Below are positions 20,969-35,090 of a stretch of 64,000 bases of DNA, in pieces (the first letter of the stretch is position 1; the number at the start of each line of letters is the position of its first letter). The position numbers and the translations under genes were made by a program. The DNA comes from Plecoglossus altivelis (taxonomy: Eukaryota > Chordata > Actinopteri > Osmeriformes > Plecoglossidae), in contig BROE01000006.1 of assembly GCA_036571765.1 (NCBI GenBank), positions 15,980,868 to 16,044,867 on the forward strand. Reading direction: 5' to 3'. Under the pieces are notes generated by a model. The model saw nothing but the letters and a program-made list of their open reading frames with translations, was not told where the DNA came from and did not search any database.

Positions 20969-23701
20969 CGCATATTGGACCTGTGTATTGTATGCTCAAC
21001 ACAAAATACAAACAGTTGTTTACGCATCACTGTGTATATCCAACAACGACTAAAGCTACATTTACACAGAGGAGGAAAATGGTATTTACCATAAATAGTC
21101 TGAAATGTAAAAATCTGAAGGTAAAGTAAATATTAAACTCAAATGTACTGTCTAAAGTGCAAATAATTCCAGAAGTGGTTTGATAGGGCAGCTATGTCAG
21201 TAATGGACCATAGGACCCTCCGAACATACTCTTTTCAGTTAGGGTGGATAAATAAGTAACTTAAACATGTTCTGAAATACGTTTGTGTTTGACCAGCTGC
21301 AAGAAATTCCAGAAACCACTTTAACTTAATGGCTGTGAGTAATTTTTTAAGAAGTGAAATAGTTTGGCCATTTCATACAGACTTCAGAAGAAAAATACAT
21401 GTTTTGTTAAGTGCATGACATTCACAGATACAAGAGAAATGCAATTTGCACAGCTGGGTACATTTAATCTGCAGTAACAGACTTACTCTTCTTTCAGATG
21501 AGAAAACCCACTTTTAAGACCCAGTGGTTCAGACCACAATAGTCTGCAGTTCTTAAAGGCTCTTAACAGTTCTCAAAGTTCCCTTAGTTAAACACTGATG
21601 AGCCATGGCTTAATGAAAACTTATTTACAGATGGGGTGCAATGGAGCCCATGCTGAGGAACATCTGCAGTCTATCTCATCACCAGGAGATCGGCTCCATT
21701 CACGTCTCTAACTATCGGGGGAACCCATCTCCGGAAGTCTTTGATTTCAGAATACGAGCTTTGAAGATAGTCATCAGTGACAGAATAGAGAGGAGGACCT
21801 GCCCACGCGCCTCAACTCTTCTTATCAGAGAAAAAAACCCATGGTTCTATAATGAATCAGGAATTCATTTTATCTTCTCAGTCTTACCTATGAAGTAATT
21901 AGGCCCTACTAGCAGGGGATTGGTAGTTCCCTATCGTTCCTTGTTAAATTTATTCAATTTTTAATGGGATGAATAAGAACTCTGAACTGTGTTCATAGTT
22001 CAGGGACCTATAGGGTTGAACAGAGTCAGCAGAACATGTTGCTGGAGGTGTGGGGATGTGTATTTGTTCAATTAAGTATTCACTTAGTGGCTGCCACATT
22101 TAGACAGAAAAATATAAAGGAGTGCTAAAACATAAAAGCCACACAAATCCTAATCATATGATGCATATCTTGTGTTCAAATTATGAAAGCCAAACGTAAA
22201 ACCTCCATGGTCACATGCTAAAGGACCCTGCTTAAAAATGGTCAATTTCCTAGCTTGGATGTGAGGACCATGCAGACTCAAGTTTTTGTGACCACAACAT
22301 CTGAAGTTGTGGTGTGACACCACGATTGATTGAAAGATTCACTCATGCAGAATGCTGTATCATCACTAACAGAAATGCCACAGGTCAATTTTTCTGGGGT
22401 ACAGTCGAGTAACTAGAGTTATTTTTGGTAATAATTGCATCTCAGTTCAACTCTCAAGTAGTCTCACTGAGGTCCACTCTGCATATGTCATGTACTTACG
22501 CACTTGTCCAGTTACTTATTCTGCTAAATAAAATATTGTGGGTGTTTACGTGTGTAAGAGAGTGCGCGCCTGCCTAGTGTATGCATCGGCTTTAAGATTT
22601 CCGACACAGACATAATGGTGAGGCCACCTTCCCAGACACAGTTTAACAGAGTAAAGGGGATCTCAGTGCCAATGTCCACGGAGGCTGTCTTGTGGAGGAC
22701 AAATTGAAGCATCACAGTGTGTGTGCATGTGTGTTAGCTCCACCAAGCTAGCCATCCTCATCAGTCCCTGCTATCAGGTTGGCAGGGCACTGACCTCTGC
22801 CTGCTATCAGCTGTCCCCATCTCCCTGCAATGCAAGACTACTCTAAACCAGAACTGTGAGAGAGGGAGAGAGAGAAGGATAGGGAGGGAATACAAGGGAA
22901 ATAGGAGGATGGATGACATGGAAGGAGGATGAGGGAAGGATGAAGATGTGAAGGGCTTGAGGATGGGAAGGTAAGGTAATACAAGAAGGTAAGGAGGGAG
23001 AATTAGAGGCATAGAGGTTGAGGACTAGAGTGATGAAAGAGAAGAAGAGACCAAGTGGAGGAAGCAAGGTGGATTTGGATGAAGTGAAGGATGCAGGTGA
23101 AGTTGAAGTTTGGATGGAGAGATGAAGGGCAGTGAGGGAAGTCTCTCAGCGAAAACTTGTTTTGAATATCAGAGGAGGACGGCCATGTGTAGTGAAGAGG
23201 AGGGCAGTAACATTGACTCAGAAAGTGGGAGTGATGTGTTTTTTCAAGATGTATTTTTAGGGGCAACAACACCTTTTTTAATTTATTGACTGAAAGAGCT
23301 ATTATGGAAAGGGGCGGAAATTTGGGAGGGAGAGGAAATACAATGGGCCAGGGCACGCAAGAAGTAATGTAATGGGAAAAGGGACCGCACACTCAGCAAA
23401 AGTGTGCTATCAATGAAAGACGACAGCACCCATCGTTGTGTTGGGAACTGCTGGAGGGATTTATGGACGCCTATCTCCAAACAAGATCACAATTGATTTC
23501 CATCCTCTTTGCAGCGCAGTGTATTTGCCCCTGACTTTGTTATTCTTTATTTTCTTCTTGAGATCCATTTAGATATACATGTCTACATGGTGATATGACC
23601 AATATAATTAGATGCTCATCAAAGAAGTGCAAACAGAATCCAATCCAATTGAAACAAGGCTCAAGCTATAGGGTGGGCTTAAACAAACACAAAATTATAC
23701 T

Positions 23702-23702
<1 letters not shown>
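20965..23702. other. non-coding stretch
   Basis: No gene or recognised repeat. The part from 22,857 to 23,110 is strongly purine-rich on the plus strand (degenerate GGA/AGG), which explains the long minus-strand open frames there. Confidence 0.5.

Positions 23703-23734
<32 letters not shown>
23703..23734 (+). repeat. (GT)16 microsatellite
   Basis: A perfect alternating GT run. Confidence 0.97.
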
Positions 23735-23737
<3 letters not shown>

Positions 23738-26700
23738 TGCTGTATATAAAACATGTCCCCTTCAAGAAGTAGTTTTCCTGACTCAACAGGAGATATTTTG
23801 CATGATTGCACAGTATGGAAGATGCATTGGTATCTCCATCTCCAGAATCAATTTCCATTCAGAGCTGCATGGAGTACATGAACTCCTTGACAATTGCACA
23901 GCAGTGAATGAGAAGAGACCAATCAGGGAAGCTATGTAATGGACTATCGTTCTCATTTTCAATGAATAGGCCCACAGTATAACCGCTATAATCACCCTCT
24001 CACAATTACAGCCCACTGCCTCTCTATTGAATAAGGCCCTGAATGTAGTGTCTGCAGAGAGGCTACAGGGAACAAACACACACATACGCTCACACATTCT
24101 GACTGCTGTTGTTGTTTTTTATGACTATTGCAATTATCTAAGGAACGAACATGGATCATTGGCCTTTCATGGGAGAACTAAAGGTTTTGACAGGCTTTAA
24201 TCAAGAGAGGGAGAGGAGGAACAGAGGTATACAGCATGGAGAGACAACACCACCCATCACAACATGGACCTTCAGCACAAGCACTATAAATAGAGCTCGT
24301 CCAACCCCCCCTCTGGCCCTCTAATGCAGAAATAGCACACAGAGCTGCTAAAAACCTTCGTTGAAAAGGACAATGTCTGTATAGTCACATGAAATCTAAG
24401 AGAATCAATTAAACCCATTGATTGATACACTTGTTTGTCCACTTGGAGTGGGTGTGCATTTCAGTACTTAGTACTTAATCATTCTCTGACTCCAAGCTGA
24501 AGCTGGAATGTTGTAGACTCAGCTCGTTGTTGTCTTTGGTCTTGTGGTTAACCCTAACCCTAATCTTATGGTAGAACCATTTTCTCCTTAAAGCTAGGTG
24601 TTAGTCTATTCGTCATTTTATTCATTCAAAATGTTCACCCAGATTTTCTTTGCACCATGTCCACAGCATATTGAATCGAATTCACTTCTTGTTGCTGATG
24701 TTTTATCAGCCAGCTCAGTTGAATGATTAAGACTTCATCTTGGCTTGATTTGTTGTTTTAAGTCACTCTTGGACTTCTCCTCTTAAAGGGTAATGAAACC
24801 ACCGAGAGCACAGACACACAAATACACCTGGGTACCCACCTACTCACCAATACACACACACACACACATGCCAGGAACAAGATCCTTTATGTCACCTGTG
24901 GTGAACCAGCCTTTTTGAAGTCAAAGGGAGGTTTTAGCGTGCTCTTTGCAAGATCTGAGAACTAAAACACTAGCCCCCTAATAGGCTGACTACACCAGCG
25001 GGCAGGGCTGTTACTCCAATTATCTCTCTCCTCTGTGTCTCCGTGGGGACGGAACACCCACCCTGCCCCTGAAGGCCCCTCTCTACATGGTCAACACTGG
25101 CTGCTGCCCATCTAATTACACCTATAGGGGGGATTCTGTTGCTTAATCCTCAAATAGTTTCTTCTCAGGCTGTGCCATTAATAACTACCATAGCCCCCTA
25201 GGCAGTCATTTATGTGCGTTTAGTTTTTGTTATCCTCTAAAAAATACATGACTACAAAGCTTGGTATGTCACAGTGGGAAATGCATTCTCCAATTATATA
25301 TCTCAAAGGGGTCTTTATTTGCCTGGCCAATTTATTCGAGCATGCCCAGTTTGTTTTGGCCACACAGTGTTAACCTATGAGAACCCTTGACTGTAAAAGT
25401 CCTGGAAATAACACTAAAACTATGACCGTACTTGGTCTGCCCTCATCACTTCTTAGTGGGTGTGGAAGTACAAAGACATTGTGCATTTCAACAGCAATGC
25501 CAGGTGTCCACATATTCAAATTTGTTGAGAGTCACAAAGAGAGGGCAAGAGACTTAGAGATAGAGAAAATAAGAGAGTGAGTATAATCATAAATTGACTG
25601 AGTCAGCAACATATGCCACTTGCCTCCAAGCCCTCTCATCTCCTTGGCTTTCCTTTCTCTTTCTTTATTCTCTTTATTCATCCCCAGTCAATTTTCCTTT
25701 CTCTATCTCTACTCACTCACGCACATACAGACATTGTGTGAAAGAAATAGGTTTTTCAGAAATGTTCTCTTTAAAGGTCACCAGATGTCCAGACTTGTTC
25801 TTTCTTCTATATATCAAACTATTACAACAAGAGGAAACATCTCAAACACATCATTTCACTACACTAACATGTAAAACAGCAGCAGCCATTGCAAATAGGT
25901 GGAAACAGTTATTTTTTGTTGCTTTTCTGCTTCAAACACATTTGCTTTTAAAAAAAGGTCAGCTAGCCCAGGGCATATTGGAGACAGCATTCGAGAAAGG
26001 GCCTTAATACTTTAGTATGTATGACCAGCAGCGTCCTGTAAAAGCCACCAACAATAAAACACACATCGCACACACACATATTACAAACTTCACATGCATG
26101 CGGACACGCACAAGTCTCTCTTGCATGAATTCTCTGAGATTGAGCCTCTTTACACACATGTGCAACATCAATGCTTTAACTGTGTATCATTCGGCCAAAA
26201 GGCAGATTTACATGATTTAATGAGCATTTCTCAGCTGGCTGCCTCTGAGTGAGATGACTCCCTGCCAGCCCACTCATGGTGAAATGAAGCAGCACTTTCA
26301 GCCGATTCTGTGATTACTGAGAATTATTATTCAGCGGTCTTGTCATCCAGTCTCCTATGAGGGAGGTTATTTCAGCAGGAGGACTGCTTGTCACAACTTC
26401 ACAATACAACACAGACTTTGATTTATGGTTTAAAGTTGGTTACACCAGGGCTGAATCTATTGATATAAATAATGCAAACACCAAGAATATTATACTATGT
26501 CAACTAAATATTTTCAATACAGCTCTGCAGCTCTACCATACACCTCAAAATCACATCACTGTCCAACTGTGGGAGAGTTAGAATCCCTAATACAGCCACA
26601 CCATTGACCGGTATATGTTCCTGCCCCAGTTTCAGCTTATTATATCTATTTACACATTCAAGTGAACCACATTGTTATTTATCCTTACAGGCGCCATGCT

Positions 26701-29080
26701 TGGGTGACAGTATCCAAAACAAGGGAATAAAGTTGAGAGACAGAATACTTTGATGATACACAGTGGCAGAAGGGATCTTCTTCTCCATGGAATGCACAAA
26801 TTACATCATTGTGGGAGGAGAGGAGCAAGGGCAGGAGGGGAAAAAGGAAGGAGGGGACGGAAGTGGAGAAGCGATAATTACAGCTCTCCTCTCCACATGA
26901 GCCCCCTAACCCTGGCCCCTGACTTTCACGCACACATTCCCCCCACCCAGTCTCCTCCACATGATGGTTGACTGCAGGTTATGCCTTGTCACTTGTTTAC
27001 TTTCGATCTGCTAGCTAGAGACAAACGTACGGAACTACCCCTGAATACAAACCAGTGAATGTGGGGTGGGGGGGTGGGGGGGGCTTAACTGCCTGATCCT
27101 GACATGTAATGACAGCTATTTGTACTGGAATGGTTCAGGCACAGTAAAGCTCAGGGCACACATTTTGGACAAAACCCTTGGGTAGTACTCAATTCAGTAT
27201 GCCCAACCCAACAGCGAAATCATCTTCTTAAATCATGCCGTACAGTCAATTAAAAGCTGATGTGATCGATGTTTTTGTCTGAGAAGATTTTTATTGGTAG
27301 GGAATCACTCTCTGTCAAAATGATTTGTGTGTGGCATTATAGGTTGGAGAAAAAACATGCAATAACAGCAACCCTGCATTCCTGATAATTGCAATCAATT
27401 GGGCATTATGTAGCAATAAAGGTGAACGAAGGCGAGAGAGTATTATCAGCATTCAGGCAGCCTGTGGTTCTAACAGGGCGTCTTGTAGTCCTGGGAGACT
27501 AATAGGAGAGACAACAGCCGGATTACTCTCTATCCATCCATCCCTCCTTCCTTACCTCCCCCCCCCACAACACATCCCTTCCTCCCTTTGCCTGCTCCAA
27601 GGACATTTGCCAATAACAACTTTATCAGTCTCCCCCATGTGCCGTGGGTTCTGGCTCAGTGTTTGTTTGCAACCGCTGGAGAGAAACAGTTACTTTGTTT
27701 CCTATCTGAGACCTGCTCCCAAACTGATGGTAACCTTGGTTTGGTGACATGGGATCCCCCAATCAGATGATCCGCCTTAACAGTCTTGTCGCATGGACCA
27801 GGGTGAAGCTTTGGAGGAGATCACAACGTGAAAGTGATATGTCCTTGGGACATGGTTACAGTGCAGAATAACCCCCTTTGGATTATAAGGTGGGTGACAA
27901 ACTGGAAGCCTAAGTTGATAACAACTAACGTTGAAATCAATAAAAAATTCCTGAGGAACATTTTGACATCTTTATGAATAATAATAGTAACAACAATAAC
28001 AAAAATAATTTTAAAAATCCTCTGTGGATTTATATTTTTGAATTCGATCATCAATATATATAACATTCAACAGTTAAAAGAGACATACTGAAATGTACAT
28101 GATGATTTGTCACTAATGATTTGAGAATGCCCTAGTAAGTGTATTTCTGCGTGGAAGCTTGTGTGTGTTCATGTATACTGGTCTAATGATTTGAAAACCT
28201 TAGAGTAAACATTGTCATAGCTTCCTGTGTCTATGAGACACAAATTAAACCTAATAATGATTGCAGTTATGGCCTCTTGGCCCCTCCATCAAACTAATTG
28301 TGAAGATTTTGGCCTCTGGCATAAACATCACCACTTCTCCTTAATATACACACTTCTTCACCAAACTACCTCTATAACAAGGACGTTTAGACTTGAAACG
28401 GAGGGAAGTAACTGACAAAGAATTTCAGGAAATGCTTTCATTTATAAATGGGACTTTTTGGTTCATGGTGCAAGGTCTACATTTATTTTCTTTCCCGTCC
28501 TTCGTGCATATGATAGGGAGTCCCTGAGACACTTGAAGACTTGCAGTTTCTTTTTAAAGATGCCTGACTCCATGCTTAGGCCAGACTGATATGATTCTAC
28601 TGTTCGTATCAATGTTTTGTTCAACTCTAAATGGACATATACAACCACCCTTCATTATGCGTTGTTCCAATAACATTAAACATGTTAGGTGGACTTCAAC
28701 CTAGATGTTAGCCAGGATACCCTCATGCCCTATTGATTTTTTTTCACCTTGGGTTATGTATGCAGATGTTCTCCTCCACTCAGAGACGTGTGCATCATAC
28801 CGCACTCGCTCCCCCCCACCCTCCTCCACCACCACCACCCCCAACCCTGCAAACCTGTCTAGCCCGTCAACCATGAATGAGGACCAGATGTTGCTGATGT
28901 TGACAAGCCTGGGGGACTACCTGACATTGGCACAGAGTTCTTGCTGAGAGGAGGTTTAGCAGGGCGAGAACAGGAGGCCTTTCACTTCTGCACCACACCC
29001 TCTTCTTTTGGGGGAGGGGGGGAGCACACTCCTTACTCTGGAAAAACTTTTCATTTAAGGCTGACAAGATAGACATTCAA
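23735..29080. other. non-coding stretch with possible conserved elements
   Basis: No gene is recognised. Simple runs: (CA)n at 24,852-24,868, G-rich runs at 27,063-27,083, and C-rich runs at 27,558-27,567 and 28,810-28,852. The stretches 25,100-25,240 and 26,220-26,400 are of balanced composition, free of simple repeats and rich in TAAT-type cores, so they are candidates for conserved non-coding elements. Only alignment to other genomes could confirm this. Confidence 0.4.
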
Positions 29081-29320
29081 AATCCTAATTTATTTGTATA
29101 GCCCTTTTTACAAGCAAAGTCCCTGAGGGCTTCACATACGACCTTAGAACTAGCCCCAAACCAGCCTAAACTGAAGAAGACAAGAAGAAACTCCCAGAAA
29201 AACTCTCTAAAGAAAAAATGGATGAAACCTTGGGAGGAGGAACACAGTGAGGGAAAACCTCATCCAGAGACAGTTGATGATAGTGTAAAATAGTTGCAGA
29301 ACACAGGATAAACATAGTAA
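29081..29320 (+). mobile_element. dispersed fish repeat (tatagccctttt type)
   Basis: The sequence atttgtatagccctttttacaagcaaag, followed by agaagacaagaagaaactccc and accttgggaggaggaacaca, resembles a dispersed repeat seen at the 3' ends of several fish retroposons. The class cannot be fixed and no termini are seen. Confidence 0.4.
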
Positions 29321-30709
29321 TCCAGAAGGGAAGTGTTGACTGAGTGTTAAAACCAAAATCCAGCATTCAACTTGGATCACAGTTTGTAAATGTCAGTTTA
29401 AACAGAGATAGTCACAGGGATGGGGGACTGGAATTGGCACAGCATCACAGGCAGGTGGATGAGGAAAGAGACCAGGAACTTGCTGTTGTCCATCAGAGAG
29501 ACCGATGTCCACCTGGTGACAGCATCCTTGGCATCTTTGGCCAAGATTAATGGCAGGCAGAAGGACATCCTATCCTCACAGTATCTTTACACGAATGTTT
29601 TTCATATAATTGATACAGCTCTACCATTTACCCTATCTTATATATCAAAAAGAAATATATTCGTCATGCCCCATAAATCGTTTCCTGAGAGTACTTGACA
29701 GAAGCACCGCTCAGAAGATCAAGCTCCCAGAGGAAACTAGCAGAACCGTTAAACAAATAAATAAATGTGGCTATAATCTGTTCATTACAACAAAATACTT
29801 ATCAGACTTGAACACTAGACACAGGTGGACAAACATGTAAGCCTACACTTAAACCATACACACACAGGTTTTCGAAGAAAACTTTGCAGCGTGATGAACA
29901 GTGTATGAAATCTAGATTGTTTGAAAAGTAATGCTTCCAAAGCAAAATATTATATATTTACCAGCAAAAACATTTTACATTTAATATAATTCCAAACAAA
30001 AGTAAACTGTATAAATTGTTTGACAATGTGTGTAATTCTATGTTGAAAAATGTCTAAATTGTTTACCACAAACTCCTGTCTCCTACTGCTATAGTATAAA
30101 TCAATCTATGGTCAATATTTCTTTCCAGCAAACGGAATTCTGTATTTGCAAATAAGCTCTGCACAGCCTTCTTCGGTCAAAAGTAACTAAATTACCTGAA
30201 ATGTTGAAGAAGCTGGGATGAGAGAGAGAGCGAGAAAGAGCGACAGAGTGATGGATGGTGTTAATCCATTATTTCTAGCTGGTCTTTGAAGTTGTCGTAG
30301 ATGTTACCGGCTAGGAGTTACGGTGGAATTAAATTAAAGCAGTAACTCTCACATGGTGTTCCCAAAAGGCAGTATGTTAATTTGTGGTTAAGTCTATTTG
30401 AAATGCTCAAACTTCCATAAATGAGTTGAAGGTTATGCTATATTTGACATACATGATTAAGAGCTCACTGTGAGAAGGCTGCTACTAGTGAGCTGTGATG
30501 TTTGTCTCAATTAGTGGCATGAACTGTCTAGGATAGAGGGAGGAGATGGAGGTCAGAGAGGGATTTAAGTGAGGGCAACAGAAAAGGTAGAGAGAAAAGA
30601 GAGGGGGGGGTCACACAGATAGGGTTTGTGGCCTGTCCTGGAGCATCTGTCTAAAGTCTGACTAAAATGAATGCTGGCCTAAAGGCTGGTCCACAGGAAG
30701 TGCGAAAAA
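29321..30709. other. non-coding stretch
   Basis: Nothing recognisable. It contains a GA-rich patch (30,219-30,250) and a G run (30,604-30,611). Confidence 0.45.
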
Positions 30710-30950
30710 CTGACTGGAGGCTGGCCTCATGACCATTTAAAGGCTGACTGGAGGCTGGCCTCGCAGCAGTTTGAAGGCTGACTGGAGGCTAAATGGAGGC
30801 TGGCCTAGAAAATGGTTGGACTTTCTGTTCTAGAAACTGGCTAAGGATTGACTTGAGCCCTGTCTAAAGGCTTGCTAGAAGCTGCCTGTTCTGTGATAGG
30901 CTAGAGGCTGACTGGGGCATGACTGGAGGCTAATTGGAAGCTGACTATTT
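30710..30950 (+). repeat. degenerate 34-bp minisatellite
   Basis: Units starting with ctgactggaggctggcctc occur at 30,710, 30,744 and 30,778, exactly 34 bp apart, with slightly diverged tails. Derived partial units (aaggctg, ctgactgg, gaggcta) continue to about 30,950. Confidence 0.8.
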
Positions 30951-31559
30951 TAGTGTGTTTTCTCTGGGACTGGCCTTAGCAACATGCCACAGGACATTAT
31001 TTCATGCATGGCTGCGTTCAGAACCATTGCAGCTTGTAATGTCTGCTGTTCTCTACTGTGTTTCACCAAAAGCCTGAGTTTTTAGAAAACACTTTTGATG
31101 TGACATTCTGCTGATCTTTCACCCATCCCAAAATACACCTTTAGACTGACAGGCTAAAAAGCAAAGTACTAAAATGGCAATTATGCTTGGCAAGAAAAAA
31201 CAATGGACATGCACTGGGTCTCAGGCCCACACACATTGTTCCTGACATCCACACCTGCACCAGAAAGAGAAGAGAAAGGGATGTGTGAGGTAAAAGCATG
31301 TTATTGTACTGCAATTAAACCCCTGACTACACCACAAAGAAACAACAGGTGTTCATTATCATTGAAGATGCCCTCAACGTTCTCTTCAGTTGTGAGACAA
31401 AATGATGGCGCATTGATGGAAACAAAGAATTGTTTATTTTACTGAACGATAAAATCCAAAGAAAATTGGAATTTAAATACTGATGCGACAAGACTGTGAT
31501 TAGTTGCTGGATTATAGTAATTGTGTTTTTGTCTTGTCATGAACCTTGTTTTCCCACAG
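30951..31559. other. non-coding stretch
   Basis: No gene or repeat recognised. The last 25 bases form the acceptor tract of the candidate exon that follows. Confidence 0.4.
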
Positions 31560-31815
31560 TGAGGACTAAAACAGTGGGGCTGGTCCGGCAGTCAGACAGT
31601 GAAACCATGAACGACAATCCTTCATAGCTAAACTAAGGGTGTACTTGGTAAGCAAACTAAGTTGGTAAAAATAATGAGTTTGTCTGGTTGTTACATTAAG
31701 ATGACAAAATTAGATAGACATAAGGTTATCTTGAGAGGCTGGAAATACATGCTAGTTGTACGCCATGACCAGGAAAACTGTAAACAGTATGCAATAAATA
31801 GAATGTTCTAACCCC
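31560..31815 (+). other. candidate 3'-terminal exon, unidentified
   Basis: A strong acceptor (ccttgttttcccacag ending at 31,559) is followed by an open frame of 21 codons, RTKTVGLVRQSDSETMNDNP plus Ser, ending in TAG at 31,625-31,627. A canonical aataaa lies at 31,793. Acceptor, short polar C-terminus, stop and poly(A) signal in that order are what a last exon would look like. I recognise no family, and short frames of this length arise by chance. Confidence 0.25.
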
Positions 31816-34800
31816 CAACACAATCAAATCACTGCAATTGAGTGTCACGGGAGCTCAGACTTGAGTTAAAACAAGGATGTTGCCATCCATTCACAACAAT
31901 ACCGAGAAATATGATAAACAATAATTTTATATACTTTAGTATGAGAAACTCACATGTCAATAAACTTAAAATTCCATAACTTTAAGGAGGACCCACTGTG
32001 ACGAAGCTCCAGGGTGATGTTGCTTTCTACTGGATCTTCAAAGCTTTAGACACATGCACACACTGACACACACACACACGCGATTGGGTGCATCTAGTAC
32101 ACACACATGAAATCTTTTCAGAACTGGCTTGTGGTGGGGCAGTCATGTCTAAGAGTTTGATAGATAATGCCCTCCTTCATGTGTTAATCAGCTGGCTAAC
32201 CCAATTAGTTGTGGCCACTGCATGTCCTGTAGAGTCCAGGACCTCTCCCACTGAAAACTCATCCACTTGAAAGTCTTTGGGATTACCACACTTAAGTATA
32301 GCCCTAGAACACATTTTCTGCTTGACCAAGCTGATATTCACCATGAGTTTGTTTTTTTTGACACCGAACATTGAGCTTTGCTGAACCAATTTATCCCCTT
32401 GCTCCATTTGTTTTCTGGAAACAGTCTCTAACGTATCATTCTCTGCTTAAAATGTAAAGTAGATGTTCCTTATCCCTCTTCACGTGGGTCAGAGCCTCAG
32501 AAGACAAGAGAATCAAAGGAGGCGTCCACATGCTGGATGGCTGTAGCTGTAAATGGAAAGATGGGACATAAGAGTCACGGTTGCACAATTAGATGAAATC
32601 GCTTTCTCTCATGGTCTCTTCCTCTTTTCCCTTGTCTCTCTTCCTCATGTCCTCCCTCCCGCAGTGTCTTTCCTCCTTTATAACTCTTTATCTCTCTCCC
32701 TAATTCTCTGTCTCTGCCTGAAGGTAAACCCGTTCCCATAAGACAGTGACGTCTCTGAGTCCTATAACCTACAGCCAGTCCCACAGGGCCTCATTTGCAG
32801 GATTAAGTATGAGGATAGGAGCCTGTTCCTCTCTCTGATAAAGACAATGAGCTTGTCAGGGTGACATCTCCATGCGTGATGTTTCCACACTATTGATTAT
32901 TGAATTGCACAATGGGGACATTGTGTACCTCAACCAAAGACAAATGGTTCCAGTTTGTGTTCTCTGTAAATTCAGCTATAGTATAGTGTCATATTAGTTA
33001 ACACATCATCAAACACAATCCTGATGGCTGCAAAGGATGCATCTCTTTGAGCCTGTGCACTCACAAATTAGCATGCACACGGAAATCCATGGCACCAGAG
33101 CTCTACCACAAGCTAACCCTGGTTTGTTCAAATTTAGCATGTTTTTGCATTTATCTACCTGTGGGATATGATCCATGACCCAAGCTCAGAGCTGTCCCAC
33201 AGTAAGTAAGGCTGTGCCTCGTGACCAGGGTTCTAATTGGGGTATTTGCCATAAATATTGATAAAAAGCCCTGGCATTTCCCCTAGCTGACAGAATTTAA
33301 AGGCAGGGCAGGCCAGACAAGCAGAGGCTATGTGGTCTGAATGCACAAGTGGTCATTTCTAACTATCTTACCACCAACAACCACATGCTGCCTCCCTCCC
33401 TCCACCCACACACTTACACACACAAGGAACACATCAAGGGACATGCACACAGACACACGCACACATCTCTTTTTCTGCACCAAGGTCCATTGAGACGGGC
33501 TCGGGTAAAAAAGCACTTCAATTAGTGTAAAACTATTGATTGCTATGCTTTTCATGTGGCCATTGTAACACCAGACACGTAGAACGGATCCAGGGAGATG
33601 GGTCTTGGATCTGCTCAGGCATCTAAACCCGCTCATAAGAATGAGAATAGGTCATTGATACACAGCAATGCATCTCATTTCTGTGGGGGTTTGTGGACAG
33701 CCGGAGCAGCACCTTTCTCACCAGACATCCAATGTGCAAGTTTAGAAGACCCCCGTTTGATTTAGAACAAGAATCCACGGCAATTTGTGTTTCTTAGGTT
33801 TTTATTGATGGAATTTCTAGAAGGTCCAAGATGAAGTTAACATTTGCAATTAAGGGAAAAAAGAAGAAAAAATGTGATTTGCGACCCCTTTGCTAATGTG
33901 TCTACAATTTTAATACGTCAGCATGAATTATTTACATTTGCATAAGCCTGGATATAAATAGGTGGCTAGGAGTGGGTGACCTTGCACCCTGACAGCCTCT
34001 GCTGGCCCTGGAAGGTCTGCCTGACAGTCAGGTGTTAGCCTGATCCAAGGACTTCCACTAGGATATACACTGTCTGTTGCCTCTCCTCTTCTTCTACCAA
34101 GTAACATTCATGTATTCGTCCCAGCAGTCTGTCTGTTTAAAGTTTTCAAAATCTAGCGGATTTTTGGGACATTCCTTGAGGTCCGTGGGGATCTGTGGAT
34201 ATCAGCAGAGATGTCAAAATGTGTGGCATGTCTCACAGCCCTCCACCCTCTCTTTCTCCTCATAACTGCTCTTCCTGCTGACTCATGTCACCCCTGGTTT
34301 CAGTCGATGACAACAGCATGTATGTAAGCAAATTGCCATTCTCCTCTTACAGATATGCTTCAGTTACTACCGAATTCTCGTGGTGTATCTTAGGAAAAAC
34401 ACCCTGACATTCAGCTCACGTTTCTGAAAACAAAAGCTTTGTACAATGATTAACATTTAGTTCTGCAGCAAAGAGCTGTTCTGAGATAAAGGCAAAGTTA
34501 GAGAATTTTTGTAGGAACCGTGGATTGTATAGGAGGTATGGGGTGTCTGTCCCTCTTATCAGTTGAATGGTCCCCTGTCTCCATTGCATCCTTGTTCTTC
34601 CACATCTGAAAAATATCCTTATCGTGCAGTAGTGTGGTAGTCACTGCACTGCATGGGTGGCAGACCCAAAATGACCAAAGTGGCGTTTTGTGAATGATTG
34701 GACTCATCTTTGACAGTTGACTGTATACATTATCACTAGCCATAGTATAAAATGTAGATGTGAATTTACAATATTTCCTTTATTTCTTAAATTTGACATC

Positions 34801-34839
34801 TTCAAACACTCCTCTGCCCATTCCAACTTGTTATTCACA
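31816..34839. other. non-coding stretch
   Basis: No gene recognised. CA-rich patches occur at 32,050-32,080 and 33,400-33,460. 33,225-33,325 is a repeat-free stretch with ttgccataaatattgataaa and could be a conserved non-coding element. Confidence 0.4.
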
Positions 34840-35090
34840 GCCTAAGTGGCTACATCCCCGCGCAAGATGTACGTCACCACGTGACATTAGTGATTGGTTA
34901 TGGCAGACCCAGAGTGGCTCTGGGAAGATCCAATAGTTTTAAACTTCAACAGAGTACCCGCTTTAATGGAAACAACGATTGTCAATGGATAGGTCCCAGA
35001 CTCTGTGGAAATTTAATGTACGAGAGTCTGGTAAGAACCAGGCTAGGACCCACACTGCCGTCATTAATAATGATATTCTCAACAGGATGA
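34840..35090. mobile_element. probable dispersed repeat, class unknown
   Basis: A locally higher CpG content and phrases such as gattggttatggcagaccca, gagtggctctgggaaga and cagactctgtgg resemble a repeat common in fish. No termini or duplications can be defined, and it encodes nothing visible. Confidence 0.35.

Noticed and set aside
24548..24568. Telomere-like ccctaaccctaa
   Set aside because: Only about two units; too short to be a telomeric relic.
26690..26760. Acceptor-like ccttacag with following exon
   Set aside because: All frames close quickly and no donor is present.
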